In this document: one piece after another, positions 11,652-24,369 of the stretch | Numbering within the stretch: position 1 is the stretch's first letter | How the letters are laid out: each line of letters opens with the position of its first letter | NCBI GenBank assembly: GCA_014058105.1 | Contig: JACGCM010000146.1 | Location: 930,001 to 994,000 of the forward strand | Source of the DNA: Kingdonia uniflora | Lineage: Eukaryota > Streptophyta > Magnoliopsida > Ranunculales > Circaeasteraceae | Direction: 5' to 3' | DNA length: 64,000 bases | Position numbers and translations under genes: made by a program | Notes under the pieces: generated by a model | Seen by the model: only the letters and a program-made list of their open reading frames with translations | Databases searched by the model: none | What the model was told of the DNA's origin: nothing

Positions 11652-12267
11652 TATAGGGACCTATCCCTCGATCAAACCCAATTCGAACAATTTCCAAATT
11701 CAAACTACCTCCATATCAGATTCACATATTTTACACGTGACATGAACATTTAACAGTGTCTCCTAGCCCACGAACTGATAAAGAACGTGGATCGAGCACA
11801 AACAAAAAAACATAAACAAGTCAAAGACATCTGTCTCTCATAAACTCAACAGTTACTCAGTCAACTACCACTTCCCACAATGTTATGAGAATGTGCCTCA
11901 GTACGATAATGAACAGCAGGCAAGGCCTATATAAGGGAAAAGCTCAAAAAGAGACAAGGACCAGAAAATTATACGAGAAATTTCCAAGAAAACCATATTT
12001 TCAAGATTATTAAATACCAAATTTCTTATTTTCAAGGTCAAGTATTTCTAGTTCGAGAGATCACTTGTAATAAGATATCAGCCTCAAGCAATAAAAGTTA
12101 CTATTACTAAAACCCTCAACTCGAGGTCATGGTTTTTTACCTAATCAAAGGTTTTCCACGCTAAATTACCTGTGTCATTTCTTTCTTTTCATTAGTTTTT
12201 GTCACAGGAACATTGGTGTTAGAGTTAATTCTGAGCCATCTCAAGCTTACAAAATTAGGCCATTACA
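11652..12267 (+). repeat. 5' LTR of TatB
   Basis: It runs TATAGGGACC to GGCCATTACA, with the first dinucleotide TA instead of TG as in the partner LTR. It is homologous to 39003-39618 and 4617-5217. The primer site follows directly. Confidence 0.9.
11927..11936 (+). promoter_or_regulatory. LTR promoter TATA box of TatB
   Basis: CTATATAAGG sits mid-LTR and is conserved in the 3' LTR (39278-39287) and in TatA (TTATATAAAG, 4874-4883). It is the likely sense start region (U3/R boundary). Confidence 0.6.
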
Positions 12268-12288
12268 TTTTGCACCATCTGTGGGAAA
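12268..12288 (+). other. Primer binding site of TatB
   Basis: ttttgcaccatctgtgggaa follows the LTR directly. It is a decayed form of the TGGCGCCGTCTGTGGGAA-type site of many Tat-lineage elements; TatC keeps the better form tttggcgtcgtctgcgggaa. Confidence 0.75.
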
Positions 12289-12329
12289 GAAGACACTTTT
12301 ATGATATCCTAAGGCATACATTTACTCTA

Positions 12330-13708
12330 CTATCAATCTCCAGTCATGCTCACATCCAAACGGCTAACCATCGGAATCTAGCTCGATCTTTTAATTGTGC
12401 CGGAACAACTTATAGAACTACGGACAAACCTCCACGCCGAAACAGGGAAACGTAATAAGCTCAAACATCAGTTAACTCTTGACCGAGAGCTCCGCGTGAA
12501 GAAGCTCAAAGATGAATGACAAGCTCGTTTGATAGCGTTCAAACGACATGAAGACCAGATGAAAACCATACAGACTGCATTACAAGCTCTGCAGGATACT
12601 CAATAGGCTCCTCAAATCATAAATCACGATCAAGTGCCAGAGACCTCCTAGGTTTCTCTACGGGACAAATTGGGACTTCCAAGAGCCACCAACAAAGCTA
12701 TTTCCATAAATAATCAGCACGAACATCAACCATCCATTCATTTGGGTGGCAAAATTCTGTCTGAAATCAGCAGATGTCACCAATTTTCAAAACATCAAGA
12801 GGAAGAACATTGACCTCAACCTCGAACTCCCACACGTAATTGTTTGAGTGAAGGAACCGGTACTCATAATCCTCAACCACCTCACCGAGCCACTCAAAGC
12901 AACACGTCAATACGAAACACAAGAGCATATGGATCAACGCATCGAGGAGTTGACTGAAGCGCAAGTTTTAGGAAATACAGATGACCTCCCCAAAATATAG
13001 GGAAGTCCAATTGCTAAAGAACTATTCGATATGGAAATATCAAATAGTTTCCATACTCCAAAAATTCGTAAATACAAGGGCACCGATCCAAAGGAACACA
13101 TTCAACAATACCGTGATTCATTGAGATTGCACTCCAATCTCAACCATATCCTCTGCTATTTTTTTGCAACAAGTATATCGGAGGAACCGCTCTGGTGGTT
13201 CCACTCTTTACCTGAAGATTCCATACTCACATTCGATCAGATGAATAAATAATTCATCAAGATGTATGCTCAGAACAGTGACAAAGAGGAGAATTTATAT
13301 TCTCTTATTAGTCCTAAACAGTCACAAGGAGAGAAGCTTAAGGCTTTTACAAAAATATTTTTAGAGCTCATGCGAAAAGTGGATAATCTCGATCAGAAAA
13401 TAGTTGTTACTACTTTCTCCAATGCTCTCCAGCTCGAGTGTAAGACCAAAGACCACCTCTTCCTCAACAAACCTATGACCATGGAAGATATGATCACCAA
13501 GGTTAATGGATATGTCGACATGAAAAGGATGATGTCTAAAAGGCATAAATCTACTAAATTCGTCCCAACCACAAAAGGCCCAACTACAGATCAAAAAAAT
13601 AAACCAAAGGAGGATCAGGGTCATCAAAAGCGCTCAAAGGGAAGCACTGGCAATCCTCGGAAAGGTAGTACATTACCTAAACCGGTCCTCCCGAAGATGA
13701 ATGTTTGA
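12330..13708 (+). pseudogene. TatB gag
   Basis: The recognisable capsid part runs 13031-13708: HTPKIRKYKGTDPKEHIQQY, then CYFFATSISEEPLWWFHSLP and LKAFTKIFLELMRKVDNLD, the usual Retrotrans_gag order. One in-frame TAA at 13250-13252 splits it. The tail is basic (KRSKGSTGNPRKGS), suggesting RNA binding. Upstream of 13031 the frame is open only in pieces, with helical Gln/Lys-rich segments, so the true start is not determined. Confidence 0.8.
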
Positions 13709-13750
13709 ATCTCCATAATTTTCCAATTCTATCCAAGGATAAGCTATATA

Positions 13751-14080
13751 ATGATGATCGATACTGGAAGCGATATTGAGATTCTCTTTCAGAGTACAAT
13801 CTACCAAATGGGATTGGCTTATCAAGTTATTCCAAGAAACACCGATATCAGTGAATTCAATGGCTCCAAAAAGGAGCAAGTAAGAAAGATCATCTTACTT
13901 ATTACCATAGGACCCGCCATAATCGATGTCCTCTTCTACGTCATCATCGTCAAATCTTGTTATCACAGGATTATGGGCCGCTGCTGGATTTACAACATGG
14001 AAGTAATCGCTTCTACCTATCATCAAGCACTCCGATTCAAATACAATGATGGTATCTATAAAATCAAAGATAGTCAATAG
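13751..14080 (+). CDS. TatB aspartic protease region (fragment of pol)
   Basis: The frame is open for 109 codons. The catalytic motif IDTGSDIEILF is at residues 3-13, followed by the flap region (SEFNGSKKEQVRKIILL) and RIMGRCWIYNMEVIASTYH, the C-terminal protease signature shared with TatC at 25500-25835. It would cleave the Gag-Pol polyprotein. It is a domain of a broken polyprotein and stands in its own frame here. Confidence 0.75.
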   Translation: MMIDTGSDIEILFQSTIYQMGLAYQVIPRNTDISEFNGSKKEQVRKIILLITIGPAIIDVLFYVIIVKSCYHRIMGRCWIYNMEVIASTYHQALRFKYNDGIYKIKDSQ

Positions 14081-14289
14081 CTTTCTTGAGCTTGTGAGAA
14101 TACCGTCTCTGCCATTCCAGATACCTTTGACAGATACGGTGCATAGCAATTACAAAAAGCTAATCACCTTGATGATAAACCTTCAACAGAAGGGCCTACA
14201 AAATTTATCAATATTAATAGACCTAGCAGAGATACTTTTACAGGCACCAAGCTGGTCCAGCACGATAAGAATGCTCTTATTCAATTCAT

Positions 14290-14945
14290 ACGACTAAATC
14301 GAGTTGTCTTTGCGTTAAATTTTGAAGAGATGCCTGGGGTCGATCCGACCAAGGCATGCCACAAATTGGCCATCAACATCAACGCTACGATAATCAAACA
14401 GACATACTCCAAAGGACAATTTCCCTCTTCCCAATATCCATCAAATTCTTGATTCTACGATAGGTCACAAACTTTTACCTATGATAGACGCTGCTTCTGG
14501 ATACAATTAAATTCCACTCTTGGAAGAAGATCAAGAAAAGACCACTTTCATCATTGAAAGAGGACTTTACTGCTACAAAGTCATACCCTTAAGACTTAAA
14601 AATGAAGATGCAACTTATCAATGGTTGATGATTACTATGTTCAAAGGACATCTTGAGAAAATAGTAGAAGTCTACATTGATGATCTCTTGGATAAGAGCA
14701 TACAGTCAATTAACCACATCACTGATATCAGCACAATATTCAATATTCTTTGATCTTTCAAGATGCGACTCAATCCTAATGAGTGTCAATTCAGAGTACA
14801 TTCAGGCTGATTCCTCAGCCATCTCATCAGAGATAGGGATTAAGACTAATCCAGATCAAATTTATGCTCACCTCAAGATGCCTTCACCAAAGATGATGAA
14901 AGACGTACAAAAACTTGTCGGTTAGATTGTCGCTATCAACCGATT
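14290..14945 (+). pseudogene. TatB reverse transcriptase, internally deleted
   Basis: It begins with FEEMPGVDPTKACHKL (about 14320). It then jumps to FPLPNIHQILDSTIGHKLL (about 14422), missing about 60 residues that family members have between these (TatC keeps CVDFTNLNK just before the equivalent point). The rest is clear: DAASGYN, EKTTFIIERGLYCYKVIPL, the active-site motif VYIDDLL (about 14670-14690), and PSPKMMKDVQKLVG at the end. Stops and frame changes are present. Inactive. Confidence 0.8.
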
Positions 14946-15059
14946 CGCTTCTAAATTTTCAGATTGCTGTAGTTGGTTGTTCCTACTATTCCGCGGTTAT
15001 ACGAAATGAGAAAAAGTTCTACCCAATGCAGAGATCCAATGGACATCAAAATGCGAGGT

Positions 15060-15979
15060 ACCTTTTAATGAATTCAAAACCAATTTAAGGAAGTCTCCCA
15101 TTATGAGCACCCCAGTAGATAATGAGGAACTGATCATCTACATGGCAGTTACTAATACTTCTATAAGCTTGGTTCTCATTTGACTTGAAGGAAAGATCGA
15201 GAAACCAGTCTTCTTCATCGACAAAACCCTCACTCTAGCAGAAACAAGGTATTTTAAAATCGAGAGACTCCTTTTAACTCTTGTTTACACTTTCCAAGCT
15301 CATTCAGTCAAAGTCATGACGAACTACTAACTTCGAGAAGTTTTATCCAAGAAGGAGTAATCCAAGAGAGTACAATAATGGTCAGTCAGTTTAGGAGAAC
15401 ATGATATCAAGTTTGAACAATGACATTCAGAAAAGGGTCAGGTCGATGTCAATTTTCTCAAGGATTTTCCAGTAGAAGATCCCAAGTGGGAGGAGCACAA
15501 TCCTGACCTTGTAGATGAAATTACATAAGATCCACCCACCAAAGCATTTAACAAACGAACTGAATGGGTTATAAATAAAGGGTGGAAACTTCTTACAAAT
15601 GGTTCAGCAGGACCCGCAGGGTCAGGAATTAGAATCGCATTGATTGCCCCTTCCAATGAAAAAGTTGAGAAATTAATCTATCTAGATTTTTAAGACTCTA
15701 ACAATGTCACCAAATACGAAGTTCTCATCTATGGACTCGACGTCGCACTTGAGCTCGGCGTCCCAGAGCTCTCAGTCTACACAGACTCTCTACTCATCGT
15801 CTTCTATTACTCTGTGCCAGTTTGCAGATAGGATGAGCCAGTTTGCGAAAGCCACTCTTAATTATCTTCTTCAAGGTAAAAATAGATATGCCAATTCCTT
15901 GACTTATCTAGCCGGGGTCTTGGGTACAGAATCTAAATATCTCCAGATCGAAGTGATATCAGCCCCTAGTATTGATTAA
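15060..15979 (+). pseudogene. TatB RNase H and second (archaeal-like) RNase H
   Basis: The first domain runs about 15100-15430 (STPVDNEELIIYMAV, FFIDKTLTLAETRYFKIE). The second starts near 15585: GWKLLTNGSAGPAGSGIRI, then NNVTKYEVLIYGLDVALELG and YTDSLLIV, ending with the tether-like RYANSLTYLAGVLGTE. In the second domain the usual NNEAEYEAL reads NNVTKYEVL, losing the catalytic Glu, while TatC keeps NNEAVYEAI. Dual RNase H is characteristic of the Tat lineage. Several stops. Confidence 0.8.
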
Positions 15980-16209
15980 TATTTTTCATGCATGATCAAC
16001 ACTGGGGACGATGTAGAGGATGACAATGATTGGTGAAAGCCCTTTATTTCCTTCCTCGACCCAAAAAACCAATGCGATGGGCCCCTTCCAACAGATTCGA
16101 AAGAGCGCCGATTGTTAATCAACAATTCCAAGCGCTAAAAAGTTTAAAATAGTTTTTTGTATCGCCGTTCAGTCACGGGGTCTTACCTCAAGTACCTCTC
16201 TAGAACGAA

Positions 16210-16860
16210 AGCAGACAAAATGCTCAGCGATATACATGGAAGGACTTGTAGCACCGATGCCACAGGTTGATCACTCGCTAACCGAGTAATTACACAGGGA
16301 GTATTTTGGTCAGGCATGCGCAAGCAAGGTCTTCTAGCCATTTAAGAGGTGGGCGCTTGACCTTGTCGGTAAATTTCCTAATACTCGAGGCAACCAACGA
16401 TACCTTCTCGCTGCTACAAATTATTTTACGAAGTAGGTTGAAACAGTTCCTTTCTGTCAAACTAAAGAAGAAGAAGTCATATTATCACATGGCTTGGATG
16501 CCCCCACCTGATTCTAAACAATAACGTCCCACAGTTCATTGGTGAGAAAGTCGCAGCATTCCCCAACAAACACAACATCATCCACTCACCATCGAATCCC
16601 TACTACCCTCAAGGTAATGGCCAAGCTAAAATCACTAACAAAACCATCATTGATAGACTCAAGGAAAGGCTTCACTCACATAAAAAAAGAAACTGGATAT
16701 GAGCACTCCCTCATATCTTATGGGCAAACCGTACCCTTCCATGTCAATCTACCAGATGTACCCCATTCCTCTTCGCTTATGGCACTGAAGCTGTCATTCT
16801 AGTAGAATACCACCATCCAGTTTTTAATCTACCCTCTATACATACTCTATGATTAAAATC
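16210..16860 (+). pseudogene. TatB integrase, truncated and mutated
   Basis: Recognisable pieces: RWALDLVGKFPNTRGNQRYL (first catalytic Asp), VPFCQTKEEEV, then a gap, PQFIGEKVAAF, HNIIHSPSNPYYPQGNGQAK and CTPFLFAYGTEAVI. The second Asp motif (IDNGPQF in TatC) is damaged to NNNVPQF, and the catalytic Glu after GNGQA is Lys. The N-terminal HHCC finger is not readable. Dead copy. Confidence 0.8.
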
Positions 16861-17265
16861 AAGGTAATACTAGTTTTTAATCAAAGAACTCTACCAAAAA
16901 TAAGATAAAACAACGGTAAAACTTGCTTTCATCTCTCAATATGGCTGCGACAATTATATAGATTAAAGCAAAAGTAAAACTAGCTTTCAATCAAATTCTA
17001 TACATACTCTGCAATTAAACTGAAGGAAATACTAGTTTTCAATCAAAGAACTCTAACAAACATAAGTTAAAGTAAAGGTAAAGCTATCTTCCATATCTCA
17101 ATAGGGCTGCAACAATTATAACGATTAAACAAAGGTTCATTCGTACTCTATACATATTCTGCGATTAAAACCAAGGCAATACTAGCTTTTAATCAAAGAA
17201 CTCTATCAGACATAAGATAAAGCAAAGGTAAAACTAGCTTTCATCTCTCAATATGTCTATGACAA
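16836..17265. repeat. Tandem repeat (150-162 bp, three copies) after TatB pol
   Basis: Units start with ctatacatactct at 16836, 16998 and 17148. Each contains a aggtaatactag-like word, tttaatcaaagaactct and tctcaatatggctgcgac. It sits exactly between the end of integrase and the 3' end of the large antisense gene. TatC has an unrelated 43-bp repeat in the same place. Confidence 0.8.
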
Positions 17266-19751
17266 ATACTTTTACTGGTTACATATACAGCCACTATAAA
17301 GGATTCTTCTATATTGATGGGAGGTCAACTTCACTATTCCCTACAGCAGGAGGACAATCAACCATAAAATCTTGAGCACGGGAATCTATAATTATCCTTC
17401 CTTGCTCTACCAATTCAAAAGGTTGAGAACCTAACTCCATTTCCATGGAGTTCATACAGTTTTCTCGATCTATATCAGCTCTGCAAATACATCCTTTAAC
17501 CGATAAATAGTTGTACAAGGTATCTCTCTATTACTCAAGCCTTCTTGCCATGTCAACAAAATAGGCAATAACTGCCGTTAGCATCTCTGAGCGCGATACT
17601 TCATGCATAACTACCTTGGAAAAATTCACACTCACTTCATGAAGGCGCTCATTCAACTTCTTATACCGTGCTTCATGACATTCCATGCGATAATCTGTGC
17701 GAGACATAAGATTGATATGCTCCCTCGCCTTCTCATCTGCTTTATTTGATTTAGCCTGGTTTATTGTCCTCAATTCGGCCACTAAAGTACGAAGTTCCTC
17801 AAGCTCCTTGACTACACCTTCCCTGATAGGAGATTTCTTTAACAATTTTTCCATTTTCCTTATCAAAATATCCATACAACTAATTACCCGCTCTAACTCC
17901 TGTTCCTTGACGTAAGCAACATCCAACTTATCTCGGCACTCCCTTAGCCACTTATTTCCTTTTAGTACATGAGCTCGAGTTCAGGCTACATCTCCCTCCA
18001 GCGCTCTTATTCGAGGTGATAAGCTAACCACATCCTCATGAATAATGGAGACCCTAGCATCACCTTTATTTTTCATTGAGCACTCTCCAGCCTTGGCATT
18101 TAGGATGCGCGAATTGGCTAGAGATAAATTGGCCTTCAATTGTGCCACCCTCTCCTTTTAGTTATCGCATTTTCTTTGCACCAACTGGAAATCTATATCT
18201 TTAGCAGGTAAAACTACAATCAACTACTCAACCGTAATTTCAGAGTTAGATAGGTCATCTTGAGCTCTTTCCAGCTCGCAATCTTTCTAAATCATTTATT
18301 CTTCAATCGCTCTAGTTCGCTCCTGGTGTTCATAAAATTAGCTCGAGTCTGTTCATCTTCGTTTGTTTTACTGATCGTTTGGTCTTTCAGACTGGCCACA
18401 AAATGGCATAACTCTTTTTCTGATGTTTCTAACATATGGATACGGTATCGAGCCATACCCGTCTCCATACTCTTTTCCATCAACGCTTCATTCTAGCTTT
18501 TGAGCTTCGTTGTCACTTCCTTCGTCTTCGCAAGCTCTTTTTGCACCTTACTAATTTCAACATCCTTCTCTTCGATCTTCCGAGTGAGGTCATCAGCAGT
18601 TTGTGTTGCCTTAATGAACATGAAGTTTACCTTTATCTGATGATCCTACCTATCTTTATTTGCCTCTCTCATTCTATCAAACTCTACCGCAATTTCTTGG
18701 TTATATTGCCGTGTCCCTTCTACACTCAAGCGAGCAGACTCCAGTTTGACCTATGCATAACAAATATAATACATCAAGTTCGATTTAAGAATACTCACTC
18801 AATACATACAAAAACCTTATTTCTAACAAATTTCTATATTTTTTACATCTACTGTGTTAAACTGCTTCTAAACTTAAGGTCGAGGTATAATCCCAGTTCG
18901 ATGAACAATAACATATACTTCAAATTTCAAGGTACACATTCTCTAAGTTCAAAGCTTTAGAGCACATTGATATTATCTATACACAATTGAGTACCATTAC
19001 CACTAAAATATTAGTACATTTTTGGTATGTCCCAATGCTCTAACTTTTACTTTGTAGCTCAAGAGTAATGCAACATACAAGTCAAATATCTCTTGCTCTT
19101 TTCTAACCAGCCGCTTGCAAAGCCAATAGGGACCCTGAGGCATCTTTCTCCTTAGCGAGCGCATTCTCAAATTCTTATATTATGAGGTGCATATCCTTAT
19201 GTTTCTACAAACAAGGTTTTTAAACATCACTTAGCCTACATAAATTTATCCTACATTGATCCATACAGTTACTGCTCACAAACCTCTCATATTCATACCA
19301 CCAAAGAGTCAATAATTTTACTCTGTCGTCTCAGTCTCATTCATATATTCTTGGTTAATAATATCTTCCACTTGGTTCTCTCGCTCAGTCAAGGGAGAGA
19401 TACTATCCAACCCTCTTACAACTCCAGTCCCATCATCATCGTCCTCCTTCTCTTTAATGAAGGTATCCTCCATGATGTCATTCGCCTCAGCTTTGGAATT
19501 CCCCATTTTGAGGAGGTGGCGCCCAAGTCTATCACGCTGGACTACAACCAAATTCAGATTCTTCTACAATTCTTCTGTCAGCTCAATAATCTCTACCTCT
19601 TGTACAACCTTCACAAAAGCCAGTCGTTTCCCTCCCTAGCCAAATCAGACTTTAATCGAGCTACCTTCTTCTCGAGCTCTGCCTTCCCAGTCTCGAGCTT
19701 GACTTTCTCCTTCTCCATCCAAAGACAGATCCCCTTCATAAAACAAACAGC

Positions 19752-19830
19752 CTGCAAAATATAAATTAAACACATTTTTGGCTCAAATCACTATACAATA
19801 TTTAAAAAACATTCAAATAGTTAAACTTAC
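19752..19830 (-). other. Intron 2 in large antisense gene (TatB)
   Basis: The minus strand reads AAAGTG|GTAAGTTTAAC ... TATATTTTGCAG|GCTGTTTG. TatA has the matching acceptor (GCGTAG, 325) but a mutated donor. Confidence 0.65.
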
Positions 19831-20336
19831 CACTTTTCTCATCTTTTCCGCACCCTTGCGAGCTGCAAGCGTCACCCTATTCTTCAAAGCTTTCAACCCA
19901 TTTTCCTCACCAAGTCGATTCTCTATGACCTTAACCCCAATAAGTTCAAAAGAAGGGTTTACCCATCTCTTTTTTGCCTCTCCCTCGACCTTACCACTTC
20001 CCATAGTTTAAGAGGTTGAGCCATGCTTTAACGTCTTCTTCTTCAAAAATTCCCGAGCTAACTTGCTCGACGTGGTAGACTCTGGTACATCCCCATATTC
20101 CACTACAAAGGCCTTTTGCATAACCACTCGTTTCTCTCCATCAGCTTCTCCGTTCTTGCTGCCTCTAACCCCCGTCATTAGTCTTACTGCTTGGGACTTC
20201 TAAACCTTCTCAAACCTGCTATTAGCTTATTTATTTCTAATAATACTGAGATATTTCAGCACTACCTCGAGCTCAGTCCTTTCCTGAGCAATAGTATCTA
20301 GCAGGGACTTCTTTTTCTTCACCATCGATTGAGAAC

Positions 20337-20413
20337 CTGCTAAATAACAAACATTATCAACAACAGAACAAATTCATTTTTAATTGTTCGATATTATATG
20401 ATATTATACTTAC
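20337..20413 (-). other. Conserved intron 1 in large antisense gene (TatB)
   Basis: The minus strand reads GATGAAAA|GTAAGTATAAT ... TTATTTAGCAG|GTTCTCAATCG. It is homologous in position and exon flanks to 928-1009 in TatA. Confidence 0.7.
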
Positions 20414-22455
20414 TTTTCATCACAGTTCTATATAGAAGATCTATGGATTCTTCATCTTCTCTCTTACGGCAATCACCTTTCACCCAAATCACATTATCAT
20501 TCCACATTCGACTTGTTGAATTTAGATCGAAGAAAAAAGGTCAAGATAAACTCGCAAAGAAATATGCCCCTCTACCTGTAGAATAATTCTTCACTCCAAA
20601 AAGCTGTAAAACATCTTCAGGAGAAATTCTCCCAACAATTATTTAAACTTTCATAAACATTTACTACCTTCCACATGTTTCCGTTCAGCTTGGCATGACA
20701 TGCGCCTATGATATTCATTATTCCTTGGAGTATTATGATAGGAATGTCTCCAGGGCAGACTCAACCAATAACATGCCCCACATGTTTCCTATCATAATAC
20801 TCTAAGGAGATAAAATCATCTATTCCCCTTTTCGACTTCCCCTTCTCTAAATCGGCCAACATAAATAAATGTTCCACCCCAGATCCTATTATACATCTTA
20901 TAAACAGCATATCGGCATGTTCAATAAAATTTAACCATCCTCCCCCTATGAGAGCCTTGGATGTACAAAATTCTCTAAACATATCAAAGTTCGGAGGGTA
21001 TGATATAAATTGTCCAGGAAAATCTCGAAATTTAACCACTCCTACTTCGTTCTCCCTATCAGATTCTACATTATCAGACTCAGTCGAATGACAAGAGGTC
21101 GATACCTATATCACAAGGGAAGTCCTCATCTCAACTACAAGCCAAAGATGAGATTTGATTCTACACAAATACTTCTCCCGCTCAACCTAAATACAGGTCC
21201 AGGTATTCTATCATTATCTTTTATACATACATCATACATATACGTATATTATTCACATTTCTTTTATACACTGATATCAAATAGAATTTTATAAGTTACT
21301 ATAAATAGTAATTTTTTGAAATTTGAAATCCACAAAATTCTTTCAAGAAAATACACATCAACAATATCACAAAAACATTCTATTGACCTTCAACGTCTAA
21401 AAATGAATCTGAAGTAGCGCCTAATCTATCCTTCACAACGCTGCCATACAACCACCTTCGTGACTCAGTCTCAGTAACTTTCTCTCGCCCAGATTATTGA
21501 TTACTCTGGTCTAATCTTTTATAAGAATCTCTATTATTTTTTCTCTTTACTCTCTCTCTGTTCTTTAATTTTTTAGAAGTTGATAAACACTTCAATGAAG
21601 AAGATAAAGCATTATTTATAGTTTCTCTCTCTAATTCTTGGCAGTTATTGGGCCTAGTACGAGCCATCCTCAGTTTTGGAACCGAGGCGTCTCTTCCATA
21701 ATTAATGTCAGACATTTTGCCACTTTTTGGTGAAAAAACCTTCTTATCATTACTCCCTGCCCTATATTTTATTATATGTCCATCTCTATTACCCAAATCT
21801 TCTTCTAACCTCCCCACATTCATGCGGACTTAACACTTTCATGCTATCAAACTTTCCTGCACTAACACTACCTGCATTTTTCTATTCTGGCTTCTGCTAC
21901 TTATAGAAGTTCTAACGTCATTTCCAAGGCTCTAACATTTCAAAAATTCAAATTCTTTATTTAAAACAGTCAGAACAATATTTACAACATAGAAGGATAA
22001 TTTTAAAACTTCATTGTAATTACATTTCCTTAACAGTTATTCAATATCATTCAAATCACTCCCATACATATAATTATACACGAAACATCCCAAATGTTTG
22101 GGAGAGCCACACCTAATTAGTTTGCCTCCAGCAATCTTCACATCTTCCAACTCGATCTCTTAGTCAGCAATTAGACTCACAACATCTTTTTGAGTTGAAG
22201 GCACTACAATCACTTCTCAGAATAGCTCCTTCTAGAACTAATGTCCTAACTCAAGTTCCCAACCTAACCAATCCAAACCTTCAAACTGATACTCGAACAC
22301 TGGTAAGTCAGCATCATAATTTAACAAGCCAAAGATTTGTTCTCGCACTTCTGCTATCTTTATCACCAATCGTCCCTCAGCAGCATAACAAATTTTCTCA
22401 GATCGAGTCTACACCATCTTCAATGTCTTACTCCTATCTACACTTATTTCCCCCG

Positions 22456-22464
22456 ATTTATGCA
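22456..22464 (-). promoter_or_regulatory. TATA-like box of large antisense gene (TatB)
   Basis: The minus strand reads GCATAAATC about 40-47 nt before the ATG at 22417. The site aligns with GTATAAATAT in TatA. Confidence 0.4.
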
Positions 22465-22940
22465 GTTTTCTAGATTACTTCGAATCCTCCATAATTCATA
22501 TTTATATTTTGTTTTTTCATAACAACAAACCCTAGTATCCTGAGTATAAATTATTTGAACTTATCTATCCACATCGACCTTAGTGAATTTGGCCAACTTC
22601 ATCTCGAGCATATTTTACTCAAATCAAATATTTCAAAGAGATCTTCCTGAGCTCGAATTTCTAATCCTTTCAAATTCTAAATCTTCTGCAATTATCTCCC
22701 CAATACTTTAAAGTTATTCAGTTCAAAGAAAGTTTATTACAGATCTTTTATTTCACAAAGACATTTTTGTAGCGTAATTGATATAATATACATTGTAGAT
22801 TCATTATTATATATTACATTTCGTCCCCTATTCATACATCCCTGAATTACTCATAGCCCGATTACAATCACAAGAGTTAATTCAATATCAACACAAAATT
22901 TGAATAAACATTTTTTATTAAGCTCGAATATAAATCAAAA

Positions 22941-23072
22941 GTATTTTTAAGATAATAGCCTTTCAGGTACTTTAAAGATTATAAGTCTTTCAGGTACTTC
23001 ACAGATAACAAGTCTTTCAGGTACTTTACATATAACAAATCTTTTAGGTACCCTTAAATAACAAATCCTTCT
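22941..23072. repeat. 27-bp tandem repeat between antisense genes (TatB)
   Basis: Four to five copies of ggtacttyacagataacaag plus tctttca. Same unit as 3583-3655 in TatA. Confidence 0.75.
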
Positions 23073-23187
23073 GTTCATCTATCTTCAATGATGTTTTACT
23101 CCAAAAATATTCTGAAGTAAAACAGGCATTGGAAAATGTTGAGCATCCCCTTTCTTCAGAGTTTCGTCAAAGTTTAGATATGGAGCC

Positions 23188-23863
23188 TATAGTGGCGTAT
23201 TCCGTACCTAGAACTTATCTTTACCTTCGAACTACATATGAACTTTCGACCTCATTAACAGAGCGTGTGGCACTTTTATAGTGCAATCAGAATTAAGACA
23301 TCCAAATCAGGAAATAATTACAGCACGAGTTTCTTAACAAAAACCCCCTGCCTGTAATACTTCTCGTATTCTTGGTTGAGACCCATCTTGCAATAGCTTA
23401 TTTTGTATCTCAGACTCATGTCTCGACCTCTGCATCAATAATTTAAGTCAACGGGCACAACATTATCAATATAGTTGTTATAAGACAAGTAGGATCATTC
23501 CGTTACACAATCTGGGCAAAGAGTATCTAGCATATATTTTGTAGCGTCCATCATCAAGAATCTTAATGGTCATCAAATGGTTATATTATAAGACCTATAA
23601 AGAGGACCAGAGAATTCAAGATGATGAACGGGAGAACTCTCACTCTAACATCCCATATTCTCAGAATACTCATTGTAATCAGTTAGTAATCTCAATAAGA
23701 TCATCTTTTCTTTCTTAACTTCCTTAAGAGAGGTCGTAGTTTTTAACCTATTCAAAAGTTTTCTACGCTAAATCATCTTGCTAGTTATTACATATTGTTC
23801 TTGAGCATTCTTAACATATATGGTATAAAGGCTAAGTCTAGATCCCAGAATTACTCTAATACA
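23188..23863 (+). repeat. 5' LTR of TatC
   Basis: It runs TATAGTGGCG to TCTAATACA and aligns with 37466-38128 along its length with roughly 15-20% differences by eye. It carries an internal second LTR start (TGCAATAGC at 23389), exactly 201 bp after the first. Confidence 0.85.
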
Positions 23864-23884
23864 TTTGGCGTCGTCTGCGGGAAC
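23864..23884 (+). other. Primer binding site of TatC
   Basis: tttggcgtcgtctgcgggaa directly after the LTR, close to the Tat-lineage consensus form. Confidence 0.85.
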
Positions 23885-24369
23885 GAAATTCTTAAACCCA
23901 TTATCTCAAAAATTGTTGATCACCGTCCTTCAGAATAATATCTCAGGGTCAGAACACGCTAATTCTCCCAGCATAAGAAAATGCTGCATTAACAGAATTG
24001 CGAGCCTATTTAAACTCCAAAATAGAAAAGCATGCCGCTCTGGGGCAACAACTAGCAAGTGTACAGGATGTGCTCAACTTTCTGGATGTGATCCAGAAAG
24101 TCCACCAAGAAGTAGATGACGGCCTTGCAAGAGTTAGAAAAATCAAAAATCCACCTCGAAGAGTTTGAGGTCTAGCAAAAGATCGTCTAAGTGTAGGGAG
24201 TGGCGACCTCAATCCTAGAGAAAGACGCATCACACGCCCAGCTAATACAACTCGATAATATGTAAATCAAGAATATACTAAAAAGTGAATAAAAGAACTG
24301 CTCGAAGCTCAAACTTAGAATAAAGGAATCCACAACATATTACAGAAGAGCCCGATCGTACAGGAGCTG

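Larger units (their letters stand above)
17531..22417 (-). pseudogene. Large antisense accessory gene of TatB
   Basis: It reads leftward from the ATG at 22415-22417; the third codon is a stop where TatA has Arg (MVxTRSEK). Motifs in order: RLVIKIAEVREQ, GGKLIRCGSPKHLGCF (about 22110), SDINYGRDASVPK (21715), FRDFPGQFISYP (21030), then a core homologous to the Transposase_28-like plant gypsy accessory proteins. Two clean introns are at 20337-20413 and 19752-19830 (GTAAGT...GCAG). The last 2.4 kb encode Glu/Lys/Leu-rich helices (17926-17531, 18483-18292), very probably coiled coils. Stops break most exons. It converges on sense pol with the tandem repeat between. Known class, unknown function. 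Confidence 0.75.

Noticed and set aside
18436..18960. Open frame of 174 codons on the plus strand
   Set aside because: Shadow of the coiled-coil part of the TatB antisense gene; the minus strand reads as charged helices.
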